Assembly: GCA_965279475.1 (NCBI GenBank)
Contig: CBDIIA010000003.1
Coordinates: forward strand, 1,488,001 to 1,552,000
Source: Pseudorhodoferax sp965279475
Lineage (GTDB): Bacteria > Pseudomonadota > Gammaproteobacteria > Burkholderiales > Burkholderiaceae_C
Length of the DNA stretch: 64,000 nt
Reading direction: 5' to 3'
Each line of letters opens with the position of its first letter. The stretch's first letter is position 1. Position numbers and translations under genes: made by a program. The notes beneath the pieces were generated by a model. The model was not told the DNA's origin. It saw only the letters and a program-made list of their open reading frames with translations, and did not search any database. Below, one piece after another: positions 1 through 8,450 of the stretch.

Positions 1-979
1 CGAGAAACTCCTTCAGCGCCGGGTTCTGCATGCCTTCGACGGCGGCGGCGCGGACCTTGTCGACCACCTCGGCCGGCACGCCGGCGGGCGCGAACAGGCC
101 GTTCCACACCACGGTCTCGAAGCCGGGGTAACCGGCCTCCTGCACCGTGGGCACCTGGGGCAGCAGCGGGTGCCGCGTCTTCGAGGTGACGGCCAGCGCC
201 AGCAGCTTGCCCGACGCGATGTGCGGCAGCACCACCGGCACATCGCTCAGCACCATGTCGATCTGGCCGCCAAGCGCGTCCTGCACCGAAGCGGCATTGC
301 CCTTGTACGGCACGTGCAGCAGCTGGACGCCGGCTGCGCGGGCCAGCAGTTCACCGGTCAGGTGCAGCGAGGTGCCGGTGCCCGAGCTGCCGTAGCTCAC
401 GCTGGACGGCGTGTCGCGCGCCTTCTGCATCGCCTCGGCCAGGGTCTTGAACGACTTGCCAGGATTGGCGGCGATCACCAGCGGCGAGGTAACCAGCAGG
501 CTCACCGGTTGCAGATCGCGCTGCGGGTCGAAGCCCGGCTGCGGCGTCAGCAGCGGGTTGATCACTGTCGCGCCCGGCACCGACACCAGCAGCGTGTAGC
601 CATCGGCGGGCGAGCGTGCGACCGAGGTCGCGGCCATCATGCCGCCGGCGCCGGCGCGGTTCTCGACGATCACCGGCTGGCCCCAGCCCTGCGCCATGCG
701 TTCGGCCAGGCGGCGCGCCAGCAGATCGGTGGCGCCACCGGGCGGGAAGGGCACGACGATGCGCACGGTGCGGGTCGGGTAGTCGAGCGCGGCGGCCGGC
801 GCGGCGAAACCGCTGGCGATGCCGACGAGGGCCAGCACGCGGGCGGCCATGGCCAGACCCCGGCCGCGTCGGGCCGCGGGCTTCGGATCGCGGCACCAGT
901 TCCGAAGGACAGCACACCACCGGGGCACCGATGTCGTGCGTGTGGGGGCTGCTGCAGTCCGAACCAAAGCCTGTTTCAT
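1..979 (-). CDS. Bug/TctC-family periplasmic solute receptor (3' end cut off)
   Basis: Periplasmic solute-binding protein of the Bug (TctC) family, which usually binds a small carboxylate for a tripartite tricarboxylate transporter. The reading frame carries the family hallmark after the leader, YPTRTVRIVVPFPPGGATD, followed by the next conserved block PVIVENR. About 326 codons are present and the window edge removes the last few residues (it ends ...NPALKEFL). I chose ATG 979 because AGGGGA lies 8 bases upstream; an internal ATG at 850 would give a short, conventional leader. From 979 the leader is long and arginine-rich (RRGRGLA before a hydrophobic stretch), which resembles a Tat signal. 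It is divergent from the aldo/keto reductase. No TctA/TctB membrane genes are present. The substrate is unknown. Confidence 0.85.
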   Translation of the reverse strand, partial: MKQALVRTAAAPTRTTSVPRWCAVLRNWCRDPKPAARRGRGLAMAARVLALVGIASGFAAPAAALDYPTRTVRIVVPFPPGGATDLLARRLAERMAQGWGQPVIVENRAGAGGMMAATSVARSPADGYTLLVSVPGATVINPLLTPQPGFDPQRDLQPVSLLVTSPLVIAANPGKSFKTLAEAMQKARDTPSSVSYGSSGTGTSLHLTGELLARAAGVQLLHVPYKGNAASVQDALGGQIDMVLSDVPVVLPHIASGKLLALAVTSKTRHPLLPQVPTVQEAGYPGFETVVWNGLFAPAGVPAEVVDKVRAAAVEGMQNPALKEFL

Positions 980-1014
980 GATCGATATCCCCTGGAAGTT
1001 CGGATTTTGAAAAA

Positions 1015-1028
1015 GAAAATCGATTTTC
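1015..1028. promoter_or_regulatory. Perfect 14-bp palindrome, candidate operator
   Basis: GAAAATCGATTTTC is a perfect inverted repeat inside the only AT-rich stretch (about 1000-1060) between the divergent Bug receptor and aldo/keto reductase genes, 36 bases from the receptor start. The position suits a repressor site for one or both promoters. No regulator gene is adjacent, so the binding protein is unknown. Confidence 0.4.
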
Positions 1029-1162
1029 TAAATATAAAACGATTATGAAAAATAACGAAGCAAAAATTGAGCCAGCATGCGCCAGCAGCGCTCTGGGTTC
1101 CGGACGGCACGCTGCAACACCGGCCGCTATCATCGATCGCACAGTCCCCAAGGAGCTTTCGC

Positions 1163-2143
1163 ATGAAGTACGTTCGTCTCGGCCGGTCCGGTCTGCAGGT
1201 GTCGCGGCTGTGCCTCGGCTGCATGAGCTACGGTGAACCCGACCGCGGCCGGCATCCGTGGTCCTTGTCGGAGCAGGCGAGCCGGCCGTTCCTGAAGAAG
1301 TCGCTCGACCTGGGCATCAACTTCTTCGACACCGCCAACGTCTATTCCGACGGCAGCAGCGAAGAGATCGTCGGCCGGGCGCTCGGCGCATACGCACCGC
1401 GCGACGACGTGGTGGTTGCGACCAAGGTCCACGGCGTGATGCGCCCCGGGCCGAACGGCGGCGGCTTGTCGCGCAAGGCCATCCTGGCTGAGATCGACCA
1501 CAGCCTGAAGCGGCTCGGCATGGACCATGTGGACCTCTACCAGATCCACCGCTGGGACTACAAGGTGCCGATCGAGGAGACGATGGAGGCGCTGCACGAC
1601 GTGGTGAAGGCCGGCAAGGCGCGCTACATCGGTGCCTCGTCGATGTACGCCTGGCAGTTTGCGAAGGCGCAGGCGGTGGCCGACGCGCACGGCTGGACGC
1701 GCTTCGTGTCGATGCAGAACTACGTCAACCTGCTGTACCGCGAGGAAGAGCGCGAGATGCTGCCGCTGTGCCGCGACCAGGGCATCGGCGTGATCCCGTG
1801 GAGCCCGATGGCCCGCGGCCGCCTCACGCGCGACTGGGACGCCGCCAGCGCCCGCGCCGAGACCGACGATTTCGGCGCCAGCCTGTACAAAAACACCGCC
1901 GACGCCGACCGCCGGGTGGTCGAGGCCGTGGCCCGCGTCGCCGCCGCCCGCGGTGTGCCGCGCGCGCAGGTCGCCTTGGCCTGGGTGCTGCAGAAGTCCG
2001 AGATCACGGCCCCCATCATCGGGGCCACCAAGGTCGAGCACCTCGACGATGCGGTGGCCGCGCTGGAGCTGAAGCTGAGCGCCGACGAGGTGGCCGCTCT
2101 CGAGGCGCCGTACGTGCCGCACGCGGTGGTCGGGTTCTCCTGA
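1163..2143 (+). CDS. Aldo/keto reductase
   Basis: NADPH-dependent oxidoreductase of the aldo/keto reductase superfamily, 326 residues, cytoplasmic. Seen in the sequence: the N-terminal MKYVRLGRSGLQVSRLCLG block, the catalytic Asp/Tyr region INFFDTANVYSDG, the lysine segment VVATKVHG, the HRWD motif, and the C-terminal cofactor-binding block PIIGATKVEHLDDA. The spacing matches the YajO/Tas-like branch. ATG 1163 is preceded by AAGGAG at 1150-1155. The stop overlaps the cytidine deaminase start (TGATG), so the two genes are probably translationally coupled. Physiological substrate unknown. Confidence 0.9.
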   Translation: MKYVRLGRSGLQVSRLCLGCMSYGEPDRGRHPWSLSEQASRPFLKKSLDLGINFFDTANVYSDGSSEEIVGRALGAYAPRDDVVVATKVHGVMRPGPNGGGLSRKAILAEIDHSLKRLGMDHVDLYQIHRWDYKVPIEETMEALHDVVKAGKARYIGASSMYAWQFAKAQAVADAHGWTRFVSMQNYVNLLYREEEREMLPLCRDQGIGVIPWSPMARGRLTRDWDAASARAETDDFGASLYKNTADADRRVVEAVARVAAARGVPRAQVALAWVLQKSEITAPIIGATKVEHLDDAVAALELKLSADEVAALEAPYVPHAVVGFS

Positions 2144-2577
2144 TGGCCACGCCCGTGGCGCCGGCGCCCGATCTCGCGGCCTTGTGCGATGCCGCCCGCG
2201 CCGTGCAGGCGCACGCGCACGCACCGTATTCGCGCTACAAGGTCGGGGCTGCGCTGCGCACGCCGGACGGCCGTGTGTTCAGCGGCTGCAACGTCGAGAA
2301 CGCGGCCTATCCCAGCGGCACCTGTGCCGAGGCCGGTGCCATCGCCGCGATGGTGGCCGGTGGCGCGGGCCGGATCGACGACCTCGTGGTGTTCGGCGAC
2401 GGCGACCTGTTGATCACACCCTGCGGCAACTGCCGCCAGCGCATCCGCGAGTTCGCCACGGCCTCGACGCGTGTGCATGCCGCAGGCCCCGCCGGCCTGC
2501 GCCGGAGCTTCACGCTGGAAGAGCTGTTGCCGTTCTCGTTCGGGCCGGACCACCTGGGCGATGGCGTAGTCCGGTGA
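2143..2577 (+). CDS. cdd: Cytidine deaminase
   Basis: Hydrolytic deamination of cytidine/deoxycytidine to uridine in pyrimidine salvage. The 144-residue length and three-cysteine zinc site fit the small tetrameric class: CAE at residues 61-63 (zinc Cys and catalytic Glu) and PCGNCRQ at 93-99 (the other two zinc ligands). The nucleoside-binding CNVENAAYPSG block precedes them. It starts inside the stop of the aldo/keto reductase and its own TGA overlaps the GTG start of cobQ, so the three genes form one coupled run although they belong to unrelated pathways. Confidence 0.95.
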   Translation: MATPVAPAPDLAALCDAARAVQAHAHAPYSRYKVGAALRTPDGRVFSGCNVENAAYPSGTCAEAGAIAAMVAGGAGRIDDLVVFGDGDLLITPCGNCRQRIREFATASTRVHAAGPAGLRRSFTLEELLPFSFGPDHLGDGVVR

Positions 2578-4106
2578 CGGCCCGTTGCGTGATGGTGCTG
2601 GGCACCACCAGCGGAGCCGGCAAGAGTTGGCTCACCACCGCGCTGTGCCGCTGGGTGGCGCGCCAGGGCCTGCGCGTGGCGCCGTTCAAGGCGCAGAACA
2701 TGAGCAACAACGCGCGGGTGGTCGAAGGCGGCGAGATCGGCAGCGCCCAGTACTTCCAGGCGCTGGCCGCCGGTGTGGTGCCCGACGTGCGCATGAACCC
2801 GCTGCTGCTCAAGCCCGAGCGCGACACGCACAGCCAGGTCGTGCTGATGGGCCAGGTCGATGCCGAGCTGACCCGCATGCACTGGCATGGCCGCAGCGCG
2901 CTGGTGTGGCCGGTGATCGCCCGGGCACTGGATGCGTTGCGGGCCGAACACGACGTGGTGGTGATCGAGGGCGCGGGCTCCCCCGCCGAGATCAACCTGA
3001 TGCACAGCGACATCGTCAACATGCGCGTGGCCCGGCATGCCGGCGCGCGCTGCCTGCTGGTCAGCGACATCGACCGCGGCGGCGCCTTCGCCCACCTGTA
3101 CGGCACCTGGGCGCTGCTGCCCGAGGCTGACCGCCGCCTGATCCAGGGCTTCGTGCTCAACAAGTTCCGTGGCGACGCAGCCCTGCTGGCGCCGGCGCCG
3201 CAGATGCTGCAGGAGCTGACCGGCGTGCCCACCGTCGCCACCGTGCCGATGTGGCGCGAGCATGGCCTGCCCGAGGAAGACGGCATGTTTGACATGGCCC
3301 CCACGCTCGGCACTGGCGTGTCCTCGCTGCCCCCCGAGGGGGCTCTCGCGCCTTGGGGCGGCCCGGCGGCGCTCGGGGACATCGCCCCCACGCTCGGCAG
3401 AGGCGTCACCACCATCGCCGTCATCGCCTACCCGCGCATCAGCAACCTCGACGAGTTCCAGCCGCTGAAGAACGTGCCCGGTGTGCGGCTGCGCTGGGTG
3501 CGGTCCCCGGCAGAGCTGCAGGATGCCGACTGGATCGTGCTGCCCGGCTCCAAGCACACGAGCGGCGACCTGGCCTGGCTGCGCCAGCAGGGGCTGGATG
3601 CCGCCGTCGCCGCCCATGCGGCGCGGGGCGGCACGGTGCTGGGCATCTGCGGTGGCCTGCAGATGCTGGGCGAAGCGCTGATCGACCCGCACGGCATCGA
3701 CGGCAACGGCCCGGGCCTGGGCCTGCTGCCGCTGGTGACCGTGTTCGCACCGGACAAGACGGTGCGCCACCGCACGGCCGCGTTCACGTCACCCACCGGC
3801 GCCTGGCAGGCCCTCGGCGGCGTGACGTTGCGGGGCTACGAGATCCACCACGGCCAGACCGCGCCGCATGCGGCGATGGCGGCCGGCGGCGACGTGGCAC
3901 GGCCGGTGATGGCCGACGGCCTGGCCTGGCAGAACCCGCGCGGCAATGTGCTGGGGCTGTACCTGCACGGCCTGTTCGAAGATGCCGGCGTGCTGCAGGC
4001 CTTGTTCGGTGCGCGCGTGCCGACGCTCGACAGCGTGTTCGACGGCCTGGCCGACCAGGTGGAGCGGCATTTCGCGCCCGGCGTGCTGCAGGCGCTGATC
4101 GCCTGA
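2574..4106 (+). CDS. cobQ: Cobyric acid synthase (glutamine-hydrolysing)
   Basis: ATP-dependent amidation of adenosylcobyrinic acid a,c-diamide at four carboxylates, in cobalamin biosynthesis. The N-terminal domain has the P-loop variant GTTSGAGKS (residues 10-18), the substrate block PFKAQNMSNN and VSDIDRGGAF. The C-terminal type I glutamine amidotransferase has the nucleophile in LGICGGLQMLG (Cys about 359) and the histidine in YEIHHGQT. GTG 2574 is chosen because it overlaps the cdd stop and aligns the P-loop at the family's usual distance; ATG 2592 is the alternative. At 510 residues it is somewhat long owing to a 29-residue in-frame insert between the domains, listed separately. Pathway partner cobT lies 21 kb away. 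Confidence 0.95.
   Translation: MTARCVMVLGTTSGAGKSWLTTALCRWVARQGLRVAPFKAQNMSNNARVVEGGEIGSAQYFQALAAGVVPDVRMNPLLLKPERDTHSQVVLMGQVDAELTRMHWHGRSALVWPVIARALDALRAEHDVVVIEGAGSPAEINLMHSDIVNMRVARHAGARCLLVSDIDRGGAFAHLYGTWALLPEADRRLIQGFVLNKFRGDAALLAPAPQMLQELTGVPTVATVPMWREHGLPEEDGMFDMAPTLGTGVSSLPPEGALAPWGGPAALGDIAPTLGRGVTTIAVIAYPRISNLDEFQPLKNVPGVRLRWVRSPAELQDADWIVLPGSKHTSGDLAWLRQQGLDAAVAAHAARGGTVLGICGGLQMLGEALIDPHGIDGNGPGLGLLPLVTVFAPDKTVRHRTAAFTSPTGAWQALGGVTLRGYEIHHGQTAPHAAMAAGGDVARPVMADGLAWQNPRGNVLGLYLHGLFEDAGVLQALFGARVPTLDSVFDGLADQVERHFAPGVLQALIA
3291..3406. repeat. In-frame 87-bp insert flanked by 29-bp direct repeats within cobQ
   Basis: The 29 bases at 3291-3319 recur at 3378-3406 with three mismatches, exactly 87 bases apart, so the frame is kept. 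The segment between the copies carries a CCCCCCGAGGGGG hairpin and the core TGGGGCGGCCCGGCG (3354-3368). That 15-base core also occurs at 21149-21163 in an intergenic region. The arrangement looks like a small palindromic dispersed element that inserted with a target duplication. In protein it adds 29 residues (APTLG...APTLG duplicated) in the linker between the synthase and amidotransferase domains. Confidence 0.6.
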
Positions 4107-4272
4107 GTGCCGGAATGCCTGGGCGCGACCTGGCTCGCGCGTCATAGCAGATAGATCTTTTTTGACAGGGCAGGGCTTTCGGCCGGCACCCACAATGGCA
4201 AGCGGCACGTGCCGTCCGACCGCGGTTGCCGCCGGCGGCGCGACAAGCCGAACCACACAAAAGGAGACAAGC

Positions 4273-6066
4273 ATGCAAACACGGCGATCCACGCCCCCCT
4301 GGTCACGTCCACTACCGAATTCGGCCCTCGGCGCCGCCGCGCTGCTGGCGCTGGCCAGCCTCGCGGGCTGCGACGGTGACGGCAGCAATGCGGCCCCCGC
4401 CTTCGCGACGCCCGTCGTCGTGCCCAACGCGGCATCGGCCTGCACGGCGATGCTCGGCAAGACGGTGGTCGCGTTCGACATCGGCGAGCCGACCAACGGT
4501 GCGGTCGTCACGGCGGCCACGCTGAAACCCGCGGTGGCCGACGCGCCGAATGCGGCCAACACGGCGCTGGTGCTCGGCAACCCCGAGTACTGCGAGCTGG
4601 TGGTCGAGATCAAGCCGCTCGACGCCACGGCGCCGGTGGTCAAGTCGCAGGTCAACCTGCCGACCTCGTGGAACGGCAAGAAGCTGCAGTTCGGCGGCTC
4701 GGGCTACAACGGCAGCGTGGTCACGGGCCTGGACGCCAGCCGCGGCGCGCCGGTCAACGTGGCGCGGCCGCTGACGCAGGGCTACATGACCGCCGGCACC
4801 GACTCGGGCCACCAGAACCAGACCGGTGTCGAGATCTTCGCGTTCGCGCTGAACAACGAAGCGCTGGCCAACTTCGGTTATGCCGCGTACAAGACCACGC
4901 ACGACGTCGCCGTGCGGCTCGGCCTGCAGTTCTACGGCAGCGACAAGCGCCCGCTCAAGAGCTACTACATGGGCGGCTCCGAAGGCGGCCGCGAGGGCAT
5001 GATGATGGCCCAGCGCTACCCGAACGATTTCGACGGCATCATCGCGGTCGACCCGGTGATGAACTGGTCGGGCCTGCAGACCTTCGGCAACTGGGTCGGG
5101 GGTATCCAGCAGTCGGCACCAGGCGCCTGGCTGGGCGGCAAGACGCAGCTGGTGCACGACACCGTGGTGGCCGCCTGCGACAGCCTGGACGGCATCGCCG
5201 ACGGCGTCGTCAGCAACTACAAGGCCTGCAAGCCGCTCGCCGATGCGGCATTGGCTGCCAAACGCTGTGCGTCCGGCACCGACGAGGGCGCCACCTGCCT
5301 GTCGACCGCGCAGCTGTCGACCATCAACGCCGCGCACACCGGCTACACCTTCAGCTTCGCGCTGGCCAACGGCATGCGGTCGTACGCGGGCTTCAACTAC
5401 GGCGGCGAAGGGCTGGCCGGCAACTGGGCGCAATGGCTGGTGGGAACGACCAACCCGGCGGCAGGCCCCACGGCGGCCGGCATCAACCAGGTCTACCAGT
5501 TCGGCAATGGCTACGTGCGTTACTTCATCGCGCAGAACAAGGACTTCAACCCGCTGACCTACGACCCCAACGCGTTCCAGGCACGGGTGCTGCAGGTGTC
5601 GCAGACCATGGACGCGACCAACCCTGATCTGTCGGCCTTCTTCGCCCGCGGCGGCAAGCTGATCCTGCGCGAGGACCTGGCCGACACCGCACAGAGCCCG
5701 TTCACCGGCCTGAACTACTGGGACGCGGTGGTGGCACGCCTGGGCCAGAGCACAGTCGACAACTCGTTTGCCGCCTACGTGGCCACGGGCTTGCCGCACA
5801 CCTCGGCCGGCATCGCCGCGGGCGGCGCGAACGCGCCGAGCTACGGCATTCCCGGGCGGGTCGATCTGCTGCCGGTGCTGGAGGCCTGGGCCGAGCGCGG
5901 CGTGAAACCCGCCGACCAATACGCGCTGACGCTGACCCAGCCGCTCGCGCCCTTCACGGTGACCGCATCGAAGCCGCTGTGCCGCTACGGCAGCTTCCCC
6001 AAGTACGTGGGTACGGCCGCGGGCGGCGGCAGCCAGGCCGGCAACTACGTCTGCGCGGCCAGCTGA
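4273..6066 (+). CDS. Tannase/feruloyl esterase-family lipoprotein
   Basis: Serine esterase of the tannase/feruloyl esterase family, 597 residues, predicted to release phenolic acids from esters. ATG 4273 follows AAGGAG (4261-4266). The leader ends in the lipobox LAGC (Cys33), so it is a lipid-anchored envelope protein. The nucleophile elbow is GGSEGG (Ser about 236), the acid lies in GGKLILREDLAD, and the histidine is in GLPHTSAG (His about 509). The C-terminal PLCRYGSFPKYVG block is typical. Fungal and many bacterial members have a cysteine beside both the Ser and the His (CS-D-HC disulfide); here both are replaced. It stands alone, but nearby aromatic-catabolism genes would suit a phenolic product. 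Confidence 0.85.
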   Translation: MQTRRSTPPWSRPLPNSALGAAALLALASLAGCDGDGSNAAPAFATPVVVPNAASACTAMLGKTVVAFDIGEPTNGAVVTAATLKPAVADAPNAANTALVLGNPEYCELVVEIKPLDATAPVVKSQVNLPTSWNGKKLQFGGSGYNGSVVTGLDASRGAPVNVARPLTQGYMTAGTDSGHQNQTGVEIFAFALNNEALANFGYAAYKTTHDVAVRLGLQFYGSDKRPLKSYYMGGSEGGREGMMMAQRYPNDFDGIIAVDPVMNWSGLQTFGNWVGGIQQSAPGAWLGGKTQLVHDTVVAACDSLDGIADGVVSNYKACKPLADAALAAKRCASGTDEGATCLSTAQLSTINAAHTGYTFSFALANGMRSYAGFNYGGEGLAGNWAQWLVGTTNPAAGPTAAGINQVYQFGNGYVRYFIAQNKDFNPLTYDPNAFQARVLQVSQTMDATNPDLSAFFARGGKLILREDLADTAQSPFTGLNYWDAVVARLGQSTVDNSFAAYVATGLPHTSAGIAAGGANAPSYGIPGRVDLLPVLEAWAERGVKPADQYALTLTQPLAPFTVTASKPLCRYGSFPKYVGTAAGGGSQAGNYVCAAS

Positions 6067-6084
6067 CCCGACGCGCATGACAAA

Positions 6085-6106
6085 GCCCCGCACTTTCGTG
6101 TGGGGC
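6085..6106. terminator. Probable hairpin terminator after the tannase-family gene
   Basis: GCCCCGCAC (6085-6093) and GTGTGGGGC (6098-6106) form a 9-bp stem with one G.T pair and a TTTC loop, 18 bases after the stop codon. An A-run precedes the stem but no T-run follows, so the terminator may be weak or bidirectional. Confidence 0.5.
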
Positions 6107-6185
6107 CTGTCATCGATCTGTCACACCGCAAATCTACCGTGCCCCGGCCGCCTGCATCCGCAGGTGCAACACCCGGGAGCACTTC

Positions 6186-6953
6186 TTGATCCGCCACACC
6201 CTGACCGCCTGCGCGCTCGCCGCGCTTTCCCTGACCGGCCACGCCACCGTGCTGACCTTCGAAGGCAGCACCCTGACCGGCGCCAACCGCAGCCTCGACA
6301 ACGACGGTGCCAACGCGCACGGACCCAGCCTCATCGACTACGCAGGCTACGACTGGACCGGCATGGTCGTGGCGAAGCCAAACGTGGCGATCAACCGGCC
6401 GCAGCAGATCACCGGCTTCGTCAACGACCCCGACGACGGTCTGGTGCGCGTGACCACGCCGGTGGATGCGGGTTTCCACCGCGCGGCCGTGTCGGGCGAC
6501 ACGATCGCCTACACGCAGAGCTTCAACGGCTCCACCAGCCTGTTCGCCAGCATCCGCGCGCGGACGGGTAACTTCGACTTCAACAGCGTCTACATGACGT
6601 CCGGCTGGCGCGACGACATCGACGTGCTGGTCACCGGCCTGCGCGACGGGGCCGCGGTGTACACGGTGCACCTGACGGTGGGCGACGATGCACCGAGCCT
6701 GTTCTCGCTCGGCTTCACGAACATCGACGAGATCCAGTTCCTCACCAGTGGCGGCAGCTTCCTCTACCCCAACGGCAGCGGTGTCGGCAGCTTCGTCAAC
6801 CCGTCGAACGCGTTCAGCACGCCGACGCTGGCATTCGACAACATGGACATCTCGGCCGCGGCGCTGACCGTGCCCGAACCGGCGTCCTACGTGCTGTTCG
6901 GGCTGGCGCTGCTCGCGGCCGGCCACGCCACGCGGCGCAACCGGGCCGGCTGA
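6186..6953 (+). CDS. PEP-CTERM sorting-domain exported protein
   Basis: Secreted or surface protein of 255 residues. It has a short Sec leader (HTLTACALAALSLTGHA) and ends with a PEP-CTERM anchor: VPEPASYVLFGLALLAAG followed by the basic tail RRNR. Exosortase normally recognises and cleaves such tails. The body is Ser/Thr/Asn-rich and beta-like with no catalytic motif I recognise. There is no ATG near the leader; TTG 6186 has GGGAG six bases upstream (6175-6179) and gives a proper signal peptide, so I chose it. No exosortase gene is in the window. Function unknown; such proteins usually belong to extracellular matrix or biofilm. Confidence 0.85.
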   Translation: MIRHTLTACALAALSLTGHATVLTFEGSTLTGANRSLDNDGANAHGPSLIDYAGYDWTGMVVAKPNVAINRPQQITGFVNDPDDGLVRVTTPVDAGFHRAAVSGDTIAYTQSFNGSTSLFASIRARTGNFDFNSVYMTSGWRDDIDVLVTGLRDGAAVYTVHLTVGDDAPSLFSLGFTNIDEIQFLTSGGSFLYPNGSGVGSFVNPSNAFSTPTLAFDNMDISAAALTVPEPASYVLFGLALLAAGHATRRNRAG

Positions 6954-6978
6954 AGGCGGTGACGGGCGGGGGCGCCTG

Positions 6979-8382
6979 TCAGCGCCCCGGCGAGACGGCC
7001 GCGCCCGCGTCCCGCGGCAGCCGCAGCGCGCAGGCGGCGGCGATGGCCATCAGCAGCGCCACGCCGAACCACACGTGGCGGAAGTCGGTCAGCCCCAGCG
7101 CCGGGGCGTCGCGCCACGACTGCGACAGACCCAGGCCGAAGGCCGCGAGCGCCACGCCCATCGTCATCGCCACCTGCTGCAGCATCGTCGCCAGGGCGCT
7201 GGCGCCGGCACGTTGCGTGGGCGTGACGTCGGCGAACGACCGCGTGGTGATCGCGGTGAAGTTCATCGACCGTGTCAGCCCCGCGAAGAACAGCACCGGG
7301 TAGACCAGCAGCACCGGGTCGCCCGGCGACAGCAGGCCGCACGACAGCAGCGAGATGGCGCACAGCGCCCCGTTGACCACCAGCACCCGGCGAAAGCCGA
7401 AGCGGTGCAGCAGCCGCGTGGTGACGCTTTTCATCGCCAGGTTGCCGGCCATGTAGACCAGCAGCGACACGCTGGCCTCGAGCGCCGTCAGGCCGAAGCC
7501 GATCTGGAACATCAGCGGCAGCAGGAACGGCGACGCGCTGATGGCGATGCGCGATGCGAACCCGAAGGTCGCGATCGAGAACGCGAAGGTCCGCACGCCG
7601 AGCGCCTGCAGGTCGAGCATCGGCGCCGCGGTGCGCCGCGCGTGCCACACGGCCGCGCAGGCGCACAGCGCGCCGGCGGCCACGCACAAGGCCGCGACCG
7701 TCGCTTCGCCCTGGCGTTCGCCGAGCTGCGTCATGCCTTGCACGAGCAAGGCCAGCGCCAGCCCGGTCAGCACGAAGCCGGCCAGGTCGAACGGCCGGCG
7801 TCCTTCGGCCGCCCGCTTGGGGATGTGCCGCAGGATCAACCACATGCCGACCAGGCCGAGCGGTACGTTGAGCAGGAAGATCCAGCGCCACGAGGTATAA
7901 GTGACCAGCAGGCCGCCCAGCGGCGGGCCGATGACCGGGGCGATCAGGCCGGGCCAGGTGATGGTGCCGATGGCTTCGATCAGGCGCTCCTTCGGGGTCT
8001 CGTGCAGCACCACCAGCCGGCCCACCGGCGACATGAAGGCCGCCGCCGCGCCCTGCAGGATGCGCGCCGCGACAAAGCTGGCCAGCGACGGCGCGAGCGC
8101 GCACAGCAGCGACGCGATGGTGAACACGGCCACCGCGCCGGCGAACACCGTGCGTGCCCCGAAACGCTGCGCGCACCAGCCGGCCGCCGGCACGCAGACC
8201 GCCATCGCCACCAGGTAGGCGGTGATCGCGGCGCTGACCGCCAGCGGCGTGCTGCCGAAGCTGTCTGCGATGGCCGGCAGTGCAGTGGTGATGACGCTAC
8301 CGTCCAGCGTCTCCATGAAGAAGGCGGCCGCGACGATCAGCGGCACGGTGCGGGAATGGCGGACTGTGGCGGTCTGCATCAT
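6979..8382 (-). CDS. MFS drug/solute exporter, DHA2 (EmrB/QacA) type
   Basis: Inner-membrane proton antiporter of the major facilitator superfamily, 467 residues, long enough for the 14-helix DHA2 group. Seen: the DHA2 motif FMETLDGSVITTALPAI in helix 1 (Asp in the membrane), motif A region GWCAQRFGAR between helices 2 and 3, and the motif C region PVIGPPLGGLL in helix 5. It is divergent from the ring-cleavage dioxygenase (68-base gap), which suggests shared control and possible export of a phenolic compound. The substrate cannot be read from sequence. Two tandem ATGs (8382, 8379) are equally good starts. Confidence 0.85.
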   Translation of the reverse strand: MMQTATVRHSRTVPLIVAAAFFMETLDGSVITTALPAIADSFGSTPLAVSAAITAYLVAMAVCVPAAGWCAQRFGARTVFAGAVAVFTIASLLCALAPSLASFVAARILQGAAAAFMSPVGRLVVLHETPKERLIEAIGTITWPGLIAPVIGPPLGGLLVTYTSWRWIFLLNVPLGLVGMWLILRHIPKRAAEGRRPFDLAGFVLTGLALALLVQGMTQLGERQGEATVAALCVAAGALCACAAVWHARRTAAPMLDLQALGVRTFAFSIATFGFASRIAISASPFLLPLMFQIGFGLTALEASVSLLVYMAGNLAMKSVTTRLLHRFGFRRVLVVNGALCAISLLSCGLLSPGDPVLLVYPVLFFAGLTRSMNFTAITTRSFADVTPTQRAGASALATMLQQVAMTMGVALAAFGLGLSQSWRDAPALGLTDFRHVWFGVALLMAIAAACALRLPRDAGAAVSPGR

Positions 8383-8450
8383 GGGCTCGACTGTAGCCTC
8401 CGGCTTTTGCGATCATCGGGGGCGGCCATCGGCCCGCAGGAGGAGCACCC

